The position numbers and the translations under genes were made by a program. Source: Stutzerimonas stutzeri (GTDB lineage: Bacteria; Pseudomonadota; Gammaproteobacteria; Pseudomonadales; Pseudomonadaceae). From it: 64,000 nt of DNA. A model generated the notes under the pieces. It made no database searches. It was given only the letters and a program-made list of their open reading frames with translations, and was not told the DNA's origin. The stretch spans positions 1,922,001-1,986,000 of the forward strand of contig CP077641.1 in the NCBI GenBank assembly GCA_019056435.1, in the 5' to 3' direction. This document shows, piece by piece, positions 40,524 through 50,176 of the stretch (position 1 is the first letter of the stretch; each line of letters starts with the position of its first letter).

Positions 40524-41863
40524 CTAGTCCAGGCCGAGCTTCTTCAGGCGATAGCGCATCGAACGGAACGACAGTCCGAGGCGCTGCGCAGCGGCTGTGC
40601 GGTTCCAGCGCGTCTCCTCCAATGCCTGCATGATCAGCTTGCGCTCGACCTCTTCAAGGTGATCCTCGAGATTATCGATGCGCGCCAGGCTCGCTTCGCC
40701 ACCGTCGCCTACCCCGGGCGCATCGGCTAGGCGCAGGTCGCCGGCCTTGATCTGATCGTCCTCGCAAAGGGTATAGGCGCGCTCGAGCATGTTCTCCAGC
40801 TCGCGGACGTTACCTGGAAAGCGGTAGCTCTGCAGCTTGGCCAGCGCATCGGGATGCAGGCGGGCGGGTGTGTCCCCGCATTCCTGTGCGAGGCGCCGGA
40901 GCATGGTATCGGCCAGCTGTGCGATGTCTTCGCGACGCTCGCGTAGCGGTGGAACACGCAACTCGATGACGTTCAGGCGGTAGTAGAGGTCCTGGCGGAA
41001 TCGGCCTGCGCTGACTTCTGCGGCAAGATCCTTGTGCGTGGCGCAGAGAATGCGCACATCGACCACCACTTCTTTGGCTCCGCCCACGGCGCGAATGGCC
41101 TTTTCCTGAATGGCGCGCAAGAGCTTGACCTGCATCGGCAGGGGCAGGTCCGCTACCTCGTCAAGAAACAGCGTCCCGCCATTGGCCGCCTGGAACAGGC
41201 CGAGCTTGTCTTCGATGGCTCCGGTGAAACTGCCCTTCTTGTGCCCGAAGAACTCGCTCTCCATCAGCTCCGACGGGATTGCGCCGCAGTTGACCGGGAC
41301 GAAAGGCTGCTCGTTGCGCGGGCCTTGCTCATGAATAAGGCGCGCCACCAGTTCCTTGCCGCTGCCCGACTCGCCGCTGATGTAGACCGGTGCCTGGCTG
41401 CGCGCGAGCTTGCCGATCTGCTTGCGCAGCTGGTTCATGGGGGCGACGAGCCCAGCAGGCGGCTGTCGACCGTCAGGTCGTTAGGGTTGGGAGCGCGCAG
41501 GCGCAGGGCCGAGTTGACCAGCTCGCGCAGCCGACCAAGATCGACCGGCTTGGTGAGGAAATCGAAGGCGCCGGCCTTCAGCGCGCCGATCGCCGTGTCA
41601 AGGCTGCCGTAGGCGGTGATCATGGCAACCGGGAGCTGCGGGTGCTTCTGCTGGATGTACTGCACCAGCTCCAGCCCGGTGCCGTCGGGTAGGCGCATGT
41701 CGGTCAGGCAGAGATCATAGTGCTCGCGGGCCAGGCATTCGCGCGCTTCCTTGAGGTTGCGTGCGCTGCGGGTGTCGAGCTTCATGCGCCCAAGGGTGAT
41801 CTCCAGGAGCTCCCGGATGTCGGGTTCGTCATCGATGATCAGGGCTTTTTGCCGGGCGGTCAT
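40524..41863 (-). CDS. pilR: Type IV pilus sigma-54 response regulator PilR, frameshifted as sequenced
   Basis: Activates sigma-54 transcription of pilA. The N-terminal receiver domain (LIIDDEPDIRELLEITLGRM, TDMRLPDGTG) ends at LLGSSPP with a stop. The AAA+ domain (GESGSGKEL Walker A, ESEFFGHKKGSFTGA GAFTGA-type loop) and Fis-type helix-turn-helix (NRTAAAQRLGLSFRSMRYRL) continue in another frame from 41438. Adding one C to the minus-strand C5 run (41437-41441) joins them into 446 aa, matching P. aeruginosa PilR (445). Downstream of pilS. Confidence 0.92.
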
Positions 41864-41986
41864 GGTCTCGTTCTTTCTTCTGCGACGGGTAGGGCGAGAT
41901 ACGCGGGGCTTGCAATGGTAACGCTACGCGTGGCGCTTTGTACGCTGCCCTGGCCGTTGTGTGACCTGTTGCCGGCTCCGGCCGGA

Positions 41987-43579
41987 TCAGGCGAGCTTGC
42001 GCGGGTGGGCAAAGACGATCCTGAAGCAGCTACCGCCTTCCTCCCGTTCACGATAGTCCAGGCGCGCCTGATTGCTCTCGCAGAGTTCGCGGGAAATGTA
42101 CAGGCCCAGGCCCGTACCTTTGCTCTCGGTGGTAAAGAACGGCTCGAAGATGTTCTGCACCTCGTCGGGCGGCACGCCTGGCCCGTCGTCGAGCACTTCC
42201 ATTACCGGCAGATCGCTGGCCTCGTCACGAAACAGCCGTAGCCAGACCTGCGCTTCGTCATGGCGCTTGGCGCTGTAGCGCAGGCCGTTCTGGACCAGGT
42301 TGGTGAGCACCTGGATGAGCTGGTTGGGATCCATGCGGGTCTGCAGCGAGCTGCCCTGGGTTGCCACGTGAACGCTCTGATGCGGCGGCAGGCTGGTGCG
42401 AAATTCGCTCGCGAATCGATGCGCCCAATATTTGAGATCGAGCAGTTGCGGTTCGGCCTGGCGCCGCCGAGACAGTTGCAGCACGTTCTCGATCACCAGG
42501 TTCATTCGTCGTGAATGATCCTGAATAATCTGTGCGAGTCGCAGATCCGGACCTTCCAGCGCATCGGACTCCTGCAGCAATTGCGCGGCATGGCTGATGG
42601 CGCCGAGCGGGTTGCGGATCTCGTGCGCAATGCTCGCGGTAAGACGACCAAGCGAGGCGAGCTTCAACTGTTGTGCCTTTTTGTGCGATCTGTGAGATGT
42701 CCTCGAGAAAGACCAGCGTGTCCTGCTTCACGCCGTGCTGCAGGCTGGCGAAGCTCGGCTGCAGAATGACCCCGTCGGGGGCCGCCTGGAAATTGCCGGG
42801 GCGCAGGGTGGGATTGTCGCGCCAGCGCTGGAGGGCCTTGAGCAGTTCGGGGCATCGCGGAGCTAGGCGTTCGCCAGTCAGCTCCGTCTGGCCGAGCAGT
42901 TCCAGCGCCCCTGGTTGGCCAACAAGACGCGATCCTGCGGATCCAGTACGAGGATCCCGGTGCGCATGCGCTGCAGGATCTGTGCATTGAGCGCCTCGAG
43001 GTTGGCGACTTCTTCGGCGCGTTGGCGGGCCAGGCTTTCGCTGTCCTGTAGCCGCCGGGTCAGCCCCTGCACGAGCAGGGCAGCGGCGAAGCACAGCGTG
43101 CCGAGCGCGGCGGCCTGCACATATTGGCTGCTGGCTTGCGGGTTGGCGAGGCTGAGATAGAAGGTCAGGTAGATCAGGCCGGTGGCCGCCACCGCCGCAA
43201 TGAGGAAGCCAAGGCGCCCGCGCAGCAGGACGTTGGCGATCGCTACCGCCACGATCAGCAGGTTGCCGATACCGCTTGGCGTGCCGCCTGCGAAATAGAA
43301 CAGTGCCGAGAGCAGGCTGACGTCCAGCACGGCCAACGCCAGTACTGACACCTCATGCCGCGGGTTCTGCAACAGTACGGCCGCCAGGATGTTGAGGATC
43401 AGATAGATCCAGGCGCCATAGGTAAAGGCCTGGGGGTTGCTCATGGTCATCAGGTCGCTGTGCAGGTCACTGCTGACGAGCAACACCAGCACCAGGCCGA
43501 TCGTGACGCGATAGAGGTGGTAAAGGCGAAGAATGCGCCGTCCCTGAGGGCTGAAAAGCGTCAGGCGTTCAGTTCCCAC
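41987..43579 (-). CDS. pilS: Type IV pilus sensor kinase PilS, two frameshifts as sequenced
   Basis: Membrane histidine kinase that phosphorylates PilR. The N-terminus (GRRILRLYHLYRVTIGLV) leads into six transmembrane helices and a PAS region. Frame is lost after LLANQ at a minus-strand G4 run (42908-42911; one G missing) and again after SQIAQK at A5 (42678-42682; one A extra). Corrected, it is 530 aa, the P. aeruginosa PilS length, with IAHEIRNPLGAISHAAQL and TESKGTGLGLYISREL. The start is probably GTG 43579, overlapping the upstream gene by 11 bp. Confidence 0.9.
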
Positions 43580-43811
43580 CAGGCTTGCTGCCCTGTTGCA
43601 GGTGGGCCTGGCTGCAGTACCACTGATCATGGCTTTGCAGCGCCTGCTCCTCAGGGACGTGTACGCCACAGTGGGCGCACCGGACCATCTTCAGGCTGGC
43701 CTGCTCGGTCCGCTTGCCGGGCCGAGTGCTGGCGGGTTTCTTCAAGCGACGCCAGAGCCAGAATACGGCGGCGATGAGGATGATCCAGAACAACAGGCGA
43801 AACAGACCCAT
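43569..43811 (-). CDS. PP0621-type small membrane-anchored zinc-ribbon-like protein
   Basis: 80-residue protein with an N-terminal transmembrane helix (FRLLFWIILIAAVFWLW), a basic linker, and a CAHCGVHVPEEQAL ... DQWYCS segment whose cysteines and histidines suggest metal binding. It immediately precedes and overlaps pilS, so the two are co-transcribed. Similar small genes precede pilS or bamD in other Pseudomonas. Function unknown. Confidence 0.75.
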   Translation of the reverse strand: MGLFRLLFWIILIAAVFWLWRRLKKPASTRPGKRTEQASLKMVRCAHCGVHVPEEQALQSHDQWYCSQAHLQQGSKPGGN

Positions 43812-43893
43812 ATCGGTACTTCCTGGCTAGGCCGTGGGCGGGGCTGTCATCCGGACAGCCCGGGTAGCAAGTCAGATTGAGGCCGGGCTGGAC

Positions 43894-44898
43894 TCAGTCG
43901 AACAGGCCGAAGGTCAGGTAGCTCCACCAGGAGCGTCCCTCGTCGCGCTCGTCGTCAGACTCGGCTTCCGCCTCGCGCAGCACCGGACGCAGCTCGTCCG
44001 GCAGGTCCTTCGCGGCGGCTTCGTACTGACGCAGCACGTCCCGGTTCGATTGCGTAGTGTCTGGCGAAGCGTTTTCGGTTTCAATCAGGCCGAGTGTGGC
44101 GCGCGACAGCCAGCTGCGGTTATCCGATTCCTTCTGGCGCGGCACGAACTCACCGTCCTGCAGGCTCGGGTGATCCGGGTAGTTGAGCTTGAGGGTCTCG
44201 AGGCTGCTGTTTGACAGCTCGTCGAGATCCAGGTGCTGGTACGCCTCGGTCATGACGGCCAGGCCATCCCCCACGGCCGGTGTGCCCTGGAAGTTTTCGA
44301 CCACATACCGGCCGCGGTTGGCGGCGGCGACATAGGCTTGGCGGCGCAGATAGTAATCAGCCACGTGAATCTCGTTCGCGGCAAGCAGGTTGCGCAGGTA
44401 CACCATGCGCGCCTTGGCGTCGGGCGCGTAGCGGCTGTTGGGGTAGCGGCTGGTCAGCTGCGCGAACTCGTTGAAGGAATCGCGCGCCGCGCCCGGGTCG
44501 CGCTTGGTCATGTCCAGCGGCAGGAAGCGCGCCAGCAGGCCGCGGTCCTGGTCGAAGGAGGCCAGGCCCTTGAGATAGTAGGCGTAGTCGACGTTCGGAT
44601 GCTGAGGATGTAGGCGGATGAAACGCTCGGCCGAGGAGCGGGCCGCTTCCGGCTCGCTGTTGCGATAGTAGGCGTAGATCAGTTCCAGCTGTGCCTGCTC
44701 GGCGAAGCGGCCGAAGGGATAGCGGGACTCGAGGGCCTTGAGCTTGTTGATGGCGCTGGTGAAGCTGCGGTCGTCCAGGTCGGCCTGTGCCTGCTGGTAG
44801 AGTTCCGCTTCGCCGAGGTTCTCGCTGATGGTTTCCTTGGACGAACAGGCAGCGGTAAGGGCGAGTATGGCGATCAGCAGCAGGTGTTTCACTTGCAT
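43894..44898 (-). CDS. bamD: Outer membrane assembly lipoprotein BamD
   Basis: Essential lipoprotein of the BAM complex inserting outer-membrane proteins. It is 334 aa with a signal peptide and lipobox LTAAC (lipidated Cys18), followed by TPR repeats ([21 protein letters not shown] onward). It is longer than E. coli BamD because of a C-terminal extension of ~80 residues (from about 255) that is polar and acidic, ending [13 protein letters not shown]. It starts at 44898, divergent from rluD. Confidence 0.93.
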   Translation of the reverse strand: MQVKHLLLIAILALTAACSSKETISENLGEAELYQQAQADLDDRSFTSAINKLKALESRYPFGRFAEQAQLELIYAYYRNSEPEAARSSAERFIRLHPQHPNVDYAYYLKGLASFDQDRGLLARFLPLDMTKRDPGAARDSFNEFAQLTSRYPNSRYAPDAKARMVYLRNLLAANEIHVADYYLRRQAYVAAANRGRYVVENFQGTPAVGDGLAVMTEAYQHLDLDELSNSSLETLKLNYPDHPSLQDGEFVPRQKESDNRSWLSRATLGLIETENASPDTTQSNRDVLRQYEAAAKDLPDELRPVLREAEAESDDERDEGRSWWSYLTFGLFD

Positions 44899-45164
44899 GG
44901 CGGCTTGCGTCCCTGTGACGGCTGGCTGTCTCGCGCGGAGCCGTCCTGTTATGATGGGCGCCCCGGCGGGCCAGGGCAAAGACGCCGTATTTAAACACAA
45001 GGCCGTTGCCGAAACCAAAGGCTCCACCTCTGCAGTCAAAGGCGGATTCGAAAGCCGCCAACCTCGCCTACCGGTGCGGCGCCGCACTTGTCGCGGTTTG
45101 CCTGAGACGCCAAGGCGACGTCCGGCCCAATCGCTGCCCCACTCCATTACGAAGCGTTCAAGTT

Positions 45165-46139
45165 ATGTCGACGATTTCCAGCCAGGCCATTCAACTCCGC
45201 GCCGAGGTGCCGTTCGAGCTGGGCGGGCAGCGCCTCGACCAGGTCGCCGCGCAGCTCTTCTCCGAGCACTCGCGCTCCCGGCTGGCAGCCTGGATCAAGG
45301 ATGGGTTGCTTACCGTCGACGGTGCCTCACTGCGCCCGCGCGATCCGGTGCACGCGGGCGCCGTCCTGGAGCTTTCTGCCGAACAGCAGGCCCAGGGGGA
45401 GTGGGTAGCGCAGGATATTCCCCTCGACATCGTCTTCGAGGACGAGCAGATCCTGGTACTGAACAAGCCGGCCGGGCTGGTCGTCCATCCGGCGGCAGGG
45501 CACGCTGACGGTACCTTGCTCAACGCGCTGCTGCACCGCGTCCCGGATCTGATCAACGTACCTCGTGCCGGGATCGTGCATCGCCTGGACAAAGACACCA
45601 CCGGTTTGATGGTGGTGGCCAAGACGCTGCAGGCGCAGACTCGCCTGGTCGAGCAGTTGCAGGCGCGCAGCGTCAGCCGAATCTACGAAGCCATCGTGAT
45701 CGGTGTGATCATCAGTGGCGGTACCGTCGATGCACCGATCGGGCGCCATGGGCAGCAGCGACAGCGCATGGCCGTTACCGACGGTGGCAAGCCTGCGGTG
45801 AGTCACTACCGTGTGCTGGAGCGGTTCCGCTCGCACACCCATGTACGGGTCAAGCTGGAAACCGGCCGCACCCACCAGATCCGAGTTCACATGGCGCATA
45901 TCGGCTATCCCCTGGTGGGCGACCCGCTCTACAGCGGCCGGTTTCGCATTCCGCCGGCGGCCAATCCGACCATGGTGCAGACGCTGCGCGACTTTCCCCG
46001 TCAGGCGCTGCATGCGCGCTTTCTCGAGTTGGATCACCCGGTCACCGGGCAGCGGATGAAGTGGGAGTCGCCGCTGGCCGACGATTTCGTCTGGCTGCTG
46101 AGCCTGTTGCAGCAGGATCGCGAGGCATTCGTCGGATGA
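45165..46139 (+). CDS. rluD: 23S rRNA pseudouridine synthase RluD
   Basis: Makes pseudouridines 1911, 1915 and 1917 in helix 69 of 23S rRNA. It is 324 aa: S4 RNA-binding domain (~20-80, QRLDQVAAQLFSEHSRSRL), then the RluA catalytic domain with LNKPAGLVVHPAAGH and HRLDKDTTGLMVVAK containing the catalytic Asp. Start ATG 45165 follows the divergent bamD promoter region. Its stop overlaps pgeF as ATGA. Confidence 0.94.
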   Translation: MSTISSQAIQLRAEVPFELGGQRLDQVAAQLFSEHSRSRLAAWIKDGLLTVDGASLRPRDPVHAGAVLELSAEQQAQGEWVAQDIPLDIVFEDEQILVLNKPAGLVVHPAAGHADGTLLNALLHRVPDLINVPRAGIVHRLDKDTTGLMVVAKTLQAQTRLVEQLQARSVSRIYEAIVIGVIISGGTVDAPIGRHGQQRQRMAVTDGGKPAVSHYRVLERFRSHTHVRVKLETGRTHQIRVHMAHIGYPLVGDPLYSGRFRIPPAANPTMVQTLRDFPRQALHARFLELDHPVTGQRMKWESPLADDFVWLLSLLQQDREAFVG

Positions 46140-46870
46140 CGTCATGGCCCTCCGACTGGCTCGTTCCTGCCTGGCCCGCTCCGCATCGGGTGCGCGCCTG
46201 CGTGACGACCCGCGACGGTGGTGTCAGTCAGGTGCCTTTCGAGGCGTTCAATCTGGGTGATCATGTCGGTGACAATCCGCAGGCGGTCGCGGCCAATCGT
46301 CAGCGCCTGCAGGATACGCTGGGTCGTGCACCGGCCTGGCTGAAGCAAGTGCATTCGACGGTTGTGGTTCGTGCGGAGGCCGGCGCTTGCCCCGAGGCCG
46401 ACGCAAGCTGGGCTGACGAGTCGGGCGTCGCCTGCGCGGTGCTGACGGCCGACTGCCTACCGGTGCTGTTCTGTGATCGGGAGGGAAGCCGGGTGGCCGC
46501 GGCGCACGCGGGCTGGCGGGGACTCGCTGGTGGCATTCTCGAGGAAACGGTCACTGCGATGGCGGTCGAACCTGGGCGTCTGATGGCATGGCTCGGACCG
46601 GCGATCGGGCCCGGCGCATTCGAGGTGGGCGGAGAGGTCCGCGATGCTTTCGTTGCGTCCCATCCGGCTGCACTGCAAGCCTTCACACCCAGCCACAACG
46701 ACGGTCGCTACATGGCCGATCTCTATTGTCTGGCCCGTATTCGCCTTGCCGCCTGTGGCGTCGCGGCGGTCTATGGGGGTGGCTTTTGCACCTATCGAGA
46801 GCCCCGCTTCTATTCCTACCGGCGCGCGCCAAGCACCGGCCGCTTCGCCAGCCTGATCTGGCTGGAGTGA
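46136..46870 (+). CDS. pgeF: Peptidoglycan editing factor / purine nucleoside phosphorylase-like YfiH
   Basis: Multicopper-oxidoreductase-like (DUF152) protein, 244 aa, with reported purine nucleoside and peptidoglycan-precursor editing activities. Metal and active-site residues lie in LKQVHST, LTADCLPVLFCD and AAAHAGWRGLAGG. ATGA overlap with rluD indicates coupled translation, the usual arrangement. It precedes clpB. Confidence 0.92.
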   Translation: MTSWPSDWLVPAWPAPHRVRACVTTRDGGVSQVPFEAFNLGDHVGDNPQAVAANRQRLQDTLGRAPAWLKQVHSTVVVRAEAGACPEADASWADESGVACAVLTADCLPVLFCDREGSRVAAAHAGWRGLAGGILEETVTAMAVEPGRLMAWLGPAIGPGAFEVGGEVRDAFVASHPAALQAFTPSHNDGRYMADLYCLARIRLAACGVAAVYGGGFCTYREPRFYSYRRAPSTGRFASLIWLE

Positions 46871-46943
46871 TTCGCGGCCCTGACCTGTCGTCGTGATGGC
46901 CCTGCTGGGGGCGCCCGGGATGACCTGCGTCAATGTCGTCCGA

Positions 46944-46971
46944 CTTGAATCTCCAACAATCAGCCTCATCT
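46944..46971 (+). promoter_or_regulatory. Sigma-32-type heat-shock promoter of clpB
   Basis: CTTGAA (46944-46949), 14-bp spacer, CCTCATCT (46964-46971), against the RpoH consensus CTTGAA-N13-15-CCCCATNT. It lies 76 bp before clpB. Confidence 0.75.
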
Positions 46972-47046
46972 AAAGTCTCATCTCGCAGGCTTTCGTTCGA
47001 GGTGCGGTTCAGTGCGCCGGCCTGCTTTTACTCGTAAAGGTGCCCC

Positions 47047-49611
47047 ATGCGTATCGACCGTCTGACCAGCAAGTTGCAACTTGCGCTTTCCGACGCCCAG
47101 TCCATCGCCGTCGGCCTCGATCACCCATCGATCGAGCCGCTTCATCTGATGCAGGCCCTGCTTGACCAACAGGGTGGTTCGATCAAGCCGCTGCTCATGC
47201 AGGTCGGTTTCGATATTAACGGCCTGCGCCAGGCGTTGACCAAGGAGCTGGACCAGCTTCCGAAGCTGCAGAACCCCACCGGTGACATGAACATGTCACA
47301 GGATCTGGCGCGCCTGCTCAACCAGGCTGATCGCCTGGCTCAGCAGAAGGGCGATCAGTACATTTCCAGCGAATTGGTATTGCTCGCATCGCTCGATAGC
47401 AATACCCGTCTGGGCAAGTTGCTGCTCGCGCAGGGCGTGAGCAAGAAGGCGCTGGAAAACGCCATCAACAATCTGCGCGGCGGCGCGGCAGTCAATGACC
47501 CCAATGCGGAGGAGTCGCGCCAGGCGCTGGACAAATACACGGTCGACATGACGCGGCGCGCCGAGGAGGGCAAGCTCGATCCGGTGATTGGGCGTGACGA
47601 CGAGATTCGTCGGACCATCCAGGTTCTGCAGCGGCGTACCAAGAACAACCCCGTGCTGATCGGTGAGCCTGGCGTAGGCAAGACGGCCATCGTCGAAGGG
47701 CTGGCGCAGCGTATCGTCAACGGTGAGGTACCCGACGGGCTCAAGGACAAGCGCCTGCTGGCGCTGGACATGGGGGCGCTCATTGCCGGTGCCAAGTTCC
47801 GCGGCGAGTTCGAGGAGCGGTTGAAGGCCGTGCTCAACGAACTGTCCAAGCAGGAAGGTCGGGTCATCCTGTTCATCGACGAGCTGCACACCATGGTCGG
47901 CGCCGGCAAGGCCGAGGGCGCCATGGATGCCGGTAACATGCTCAAACCGGCCCTGGCGCGCGGTGAGTTGCATTGCGTCGGCGCCACCACGCTGGACGAG
48001 TACCGGCAGTACATCGAGAAGGATGCGGCACTCGAGCGGCGCTTCCAGCGCGTGCAGGTCGACGAGCCCAGCGAAGAGGACACCATCGCCATCCTGCGTG
48101 GCCTCAAGGAGCGGTATGAGGTGCACCATGGGGTGAGTATCACCGATGGCGCGATCATCGCGGCTGCCAAGCTCTCGCACCGTTACATCACCGACCGCCA
48201 GCTGCCGGACAAGGCGATCGACCTGATCGACGAGGCAGCCAGTCGTATCCGCATGGAGATCGACTCCAAGCCGGAGGAGCTGGATCGCCTGGAGCGTCGC
48301 CTGATTCAGCTGAAGATCGAGCGCGAGGCGCTGAAGAAGGAAGAGGACGAGGCGACCCGCAAGCGTCTGGCGAAACTGGAAGAAGATATCGCCAAACTCG
48401 AGAAGGAATACGCCGATCTCGAAGAAATCTGGAAGTCGGAGAAAGCCGAGGTGCAGGGCTCGGCGCAGATGCAGCAGAAGATCGAGCAGGCCAAGGCCGA
48501 TCTCGAAGCGGCGCGACGCAAGGGCGATCTCGCGCGTATGGCCGAGCTGCAGTATGGCGTCATCCCGGATCTCGAGCGCAGCCTGCAGATGGTTGATCAG
48601 CATGGCAAGACGGATAACCAGTTGCTGCGCAACCGGGTGACGGACGAAGAAATCGCCGAGGTGGTCTCGAAGTGGACCGGAATTCCGGTTTCCAAGATGC
48701 TCGAGGGTGAGCGGGAGAAACTGCTGAAGATGGAGGACCTCCTGCATCAGCGCGTCATCGGTCAGCATGAGGCGGTGGTGTCGGTCGCCAATGCCGTGCG
48801 CCGGTCTCGTGCAGGGCTGGCGGACCCCAATCGCCCGAGCGGATCCTTCCTGTTCCTGGGGCCGACCGGGGTGGGCAAGACCGAACTGTGCAAGGCGCTG
48901 GCCGAATTCCTATTCGATACCGAGGAGGCCATGGTCCGCATCGACATGTCCGAGTTCATGGAAAAGCATTCCGTGGCCAGGCTGATCGGCGCACCGCCCG
49001 GCTATGTCGGATTCGAGGAGGGCGGCTACCTCACCGAGGCAGTGCGCCGCAAGCCGTACTCGGTGGTGTTGCTCGACGAGGTTGAAAAAGCCCATCCGGA
49101 CGTGTTCAACATCCTCCTGCAGGTACTCGAAGATGGCCGCCTGACCGACAGCCGTGGTCGCACCGTGGACTTCCGCAACACCGTAGTGGTGATGACATCC
49201 AACCTCGGCTCCTCGCAGATCCAGGAGCTTGTGGGTGATCCGGATGCCCAGCGCGCCGCGGTCATGGATGCGGTGAGCAGCCACTTCCGCCCAGAGTTCA
49301 TCAACCGGATCGACGAAGTGGTGGTCTTCGATCCGCTTGGGCGCGAGCAGATCGCTGGCATCGCGCAGATCCAGCTTTCGCGGCTGCGTCAGCGGTTGGC
49401 TGAGCGGGACCTGAGCCTGGAGCTCACCGACGAGGCGATGGATAAGCTGGTCGCCGTTGGCTATGACCCGGTCTACGGGGCGAGGCCGCTCAAGCGAGCT
49501 ATCCAGCGTTGGATCGAGAATCCACTGGCGCAGCGGATTCTATCCGGGGCCTTCGAGCCAGGCGCGACCATCTTCGGCAAGGTTGAAGGTGACGAGCTGG
49601 TATTCGGCTGA
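47047..49611 (+). CDS. clpB: ATP-dependent disaggregase ClpB
   Basis: Hexameric AAA+ chaperone resolving protein aggregates with DnaK. It is 854 aa: Clp N-domain (~1-145), NBD1 with Walker A GEPGVGKT (~205) and Walker B LFIDELH, a long coiled-coil middle domain (~410-525), and NBD2 with [10 protein letters not shown] (~605) and [15 protein letters not shown] precedes the ATG. A sigma-32-like promoter upstream and a hairpin downstream suggest a monocistronic heat-shock unit. Confidence 0.96.
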   Translation: MRIDRLTSKLQLALSDAQSIAVGLDHPSIEPLHLMQALLDQQGGSIKPLLMQVGFDINGLRQALTKELDQLPKLQNPTGDMNMSQDLARLLNQADRLAQQKGDQYISSELVLLASLDSNTRLGKLLLAQGVSKKALENAINNLRGGAAVNDPNAEESRQALDKYTVDMTRRAEEGKLDPVIGRDDEIRRTIQVLQRRTKNNPVLIGEPGVGKTAIVEGLAQRIVNGEVPDGLKDKRLLALDMGALIAGAKFRGEFEERLKAVLNELSKQEGRVILFIDELHTMVGAGKAEGAMDAGNMLKPALARGELHCVGATTLDEYRQYIEKDAALERRFQRVQVDEPSEEDTIAILRGLKERYEVHHGVSITDGAIIAAAKLSHRYITDRQLPDKAIDLIDEAASRIRMEIDSKPEELDRLERRLIQLKIEREALKKEEDEATRKRLAKLEEDIAKLEKEYADLEEIWKSEKAEVQGSAQMQQKIEQAKADLEAARRKGDLARMAELQYGVIPDLERSLQMVDQHGKTDNQLLRNRVTDEEIAEVVSKWTGIPVSKMLEGEREKLLKMEDLLHQRVIGQHEAVVSVANAVRRSRAGLADPNRPSGSFLFLGPTGVGKTELCKALAEFLFDTEEAMVRIDMSEFMEKHSVARLIGAPPGYVGFEEGGYLTEAVRRKPYSVVLLDEVEKAHPDVFNILLQVLEDGRLTDSRGRTVDFRNTVVVMTSNLGSSQIQELVGDPDAQRAAVMDAVSSHFRPEFINRIDEVVVFDPLGREQIAGIAQIQLSRLRQRLAERDLSLELTDEAMDKLVAVGYDPVYGARPLKRAIQRWIENPLAQRILSGAFEPGATIFGKVEGDELVFG

Positions 49612-49623
49612 CAGGGCAGGCCT

Positions 49624-49640
49624 GCCGGACTGAGTCCGGC
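49624..49640 (+). terminator. Hairpin after clpB
   Basis: Perfect stem GCCGGAC / GTCCGGC with TGA loop, 13 bp after the clpB stop. There is no T-run, so it may only stabilise the 3' end. Confidence 0.45.
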
Positions 49641-49718
49641 GCGCCGGGGCAACGGCACGAGGCGCCGATGCCCTGCTGAGGTTCGCGCAAGGCATTGTAG
49701 TAAATCGTGTTTTTTCTG

Positions 49719-49746
49719 TTGACAGGCGCCTCGATAACCGTAAAAT
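49719..49746 (+). promoter_or_regulatory. Promoter of the tRNA-Asn-Pro-Lys operon
   Basis: Consensus TTGACA (49719-49724), 16-bp spacer, TAAAAT (49741-49746), followed by a GC-rich discriminator (GGCGCGCC), typical of stringently controlled stable-RNA promoters. Confidence 0.85.
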
Positions 49747-49803
49747 GGCGCGCCTCTGAAGGGCGTTTGCAGTAGCGAGCCCTGACGAGTAGGAAGCTTC
49801 AGT

Positions 49804-49879
49804 TCCGCGATAGCTCAGTCGGTAGAGCAAATGACTGTTAATCATTGGGTCCCTGGTTCGAGTCCAGGTCGCGGAGCCA
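49804..49879 (+). tRNA. tRNA-Asn (GTT)
   Basis: 76 nt with encoded CCA. Acceptor TCCGCGA / TCGCGGA, anticodon loop CTGTTAA gives GTT. First gene of a three-tRNA operon. Confidence 0.96.
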
Positions 49880-49889
49880 ATTTCCTTTT

Positions 49890-49965
49890 CGGGGTATAGC
49901 GCAGTCCGGTAGCGCGCCTGCTTTGGGAGCAGGATGTCGGGAGTTCGAATCCCCTACCCCGACCA
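49890..49965 (+). tRNA. tRNA-Pro (TGG), one base short in the T arm
   Basis: Acceptor CGGGGTA / TACCCCG and anticodon loop TTTGGGA (TGG) are intact and CCA is encoded. The T arm reads GGGAG-TTCGAAT-CCCC, one base shorter than the five-base CTCCC that would pair with GGGAG. The total is 76 nt instead of 77. This probably reflects a missing T after GAATC. Confidence 0.9.
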
Positions 49966-49971
49966 TCTTCT

Positions 49972-50047
49972 GGGTCGTTAGCTCAGTTGGTAGAGCAGTT
50001 GGCTTTTAACCAATTGGTCGTAGGTTCGAATCCTACACGACCCACCA
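49972..50047 (+). tRNA. tRNA-Lys (TTT)
   Basis: 76 nt with encoded CCA. Acceptor GGGTCGT / ACGACCC, anticodon stem-loop GTTGG-CTTTTAA-CCAAT gives TTT. Last tRNA before the terminator. Confidence 0.96.
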
Positions 50048-50076
50048 TATCGGCCTCGTCGAATCGAGGCCCGCCA

Positions 50077-50108
50077 AGCCGGAAGGTCCCAGGATCTTCC
50101 GGCTTTTT
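50077..50108 (+). terminator. Rho-independent terminator of the tRNA operon
   Basis: AGCCGGAAG pairs with CTTCCGGCT around a 10-nt loop, followed by a run of T. It lies between tRNA-Lys and the convergent ndh gene. Confidence 0.85.
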
Positions 50109-50176
50109 CCTGTCTCCGATTCTATCTGCGATGCGCTTTGCCGGCAGACGTGCGAGCGTCCGCCGGCCCGTGTCGG

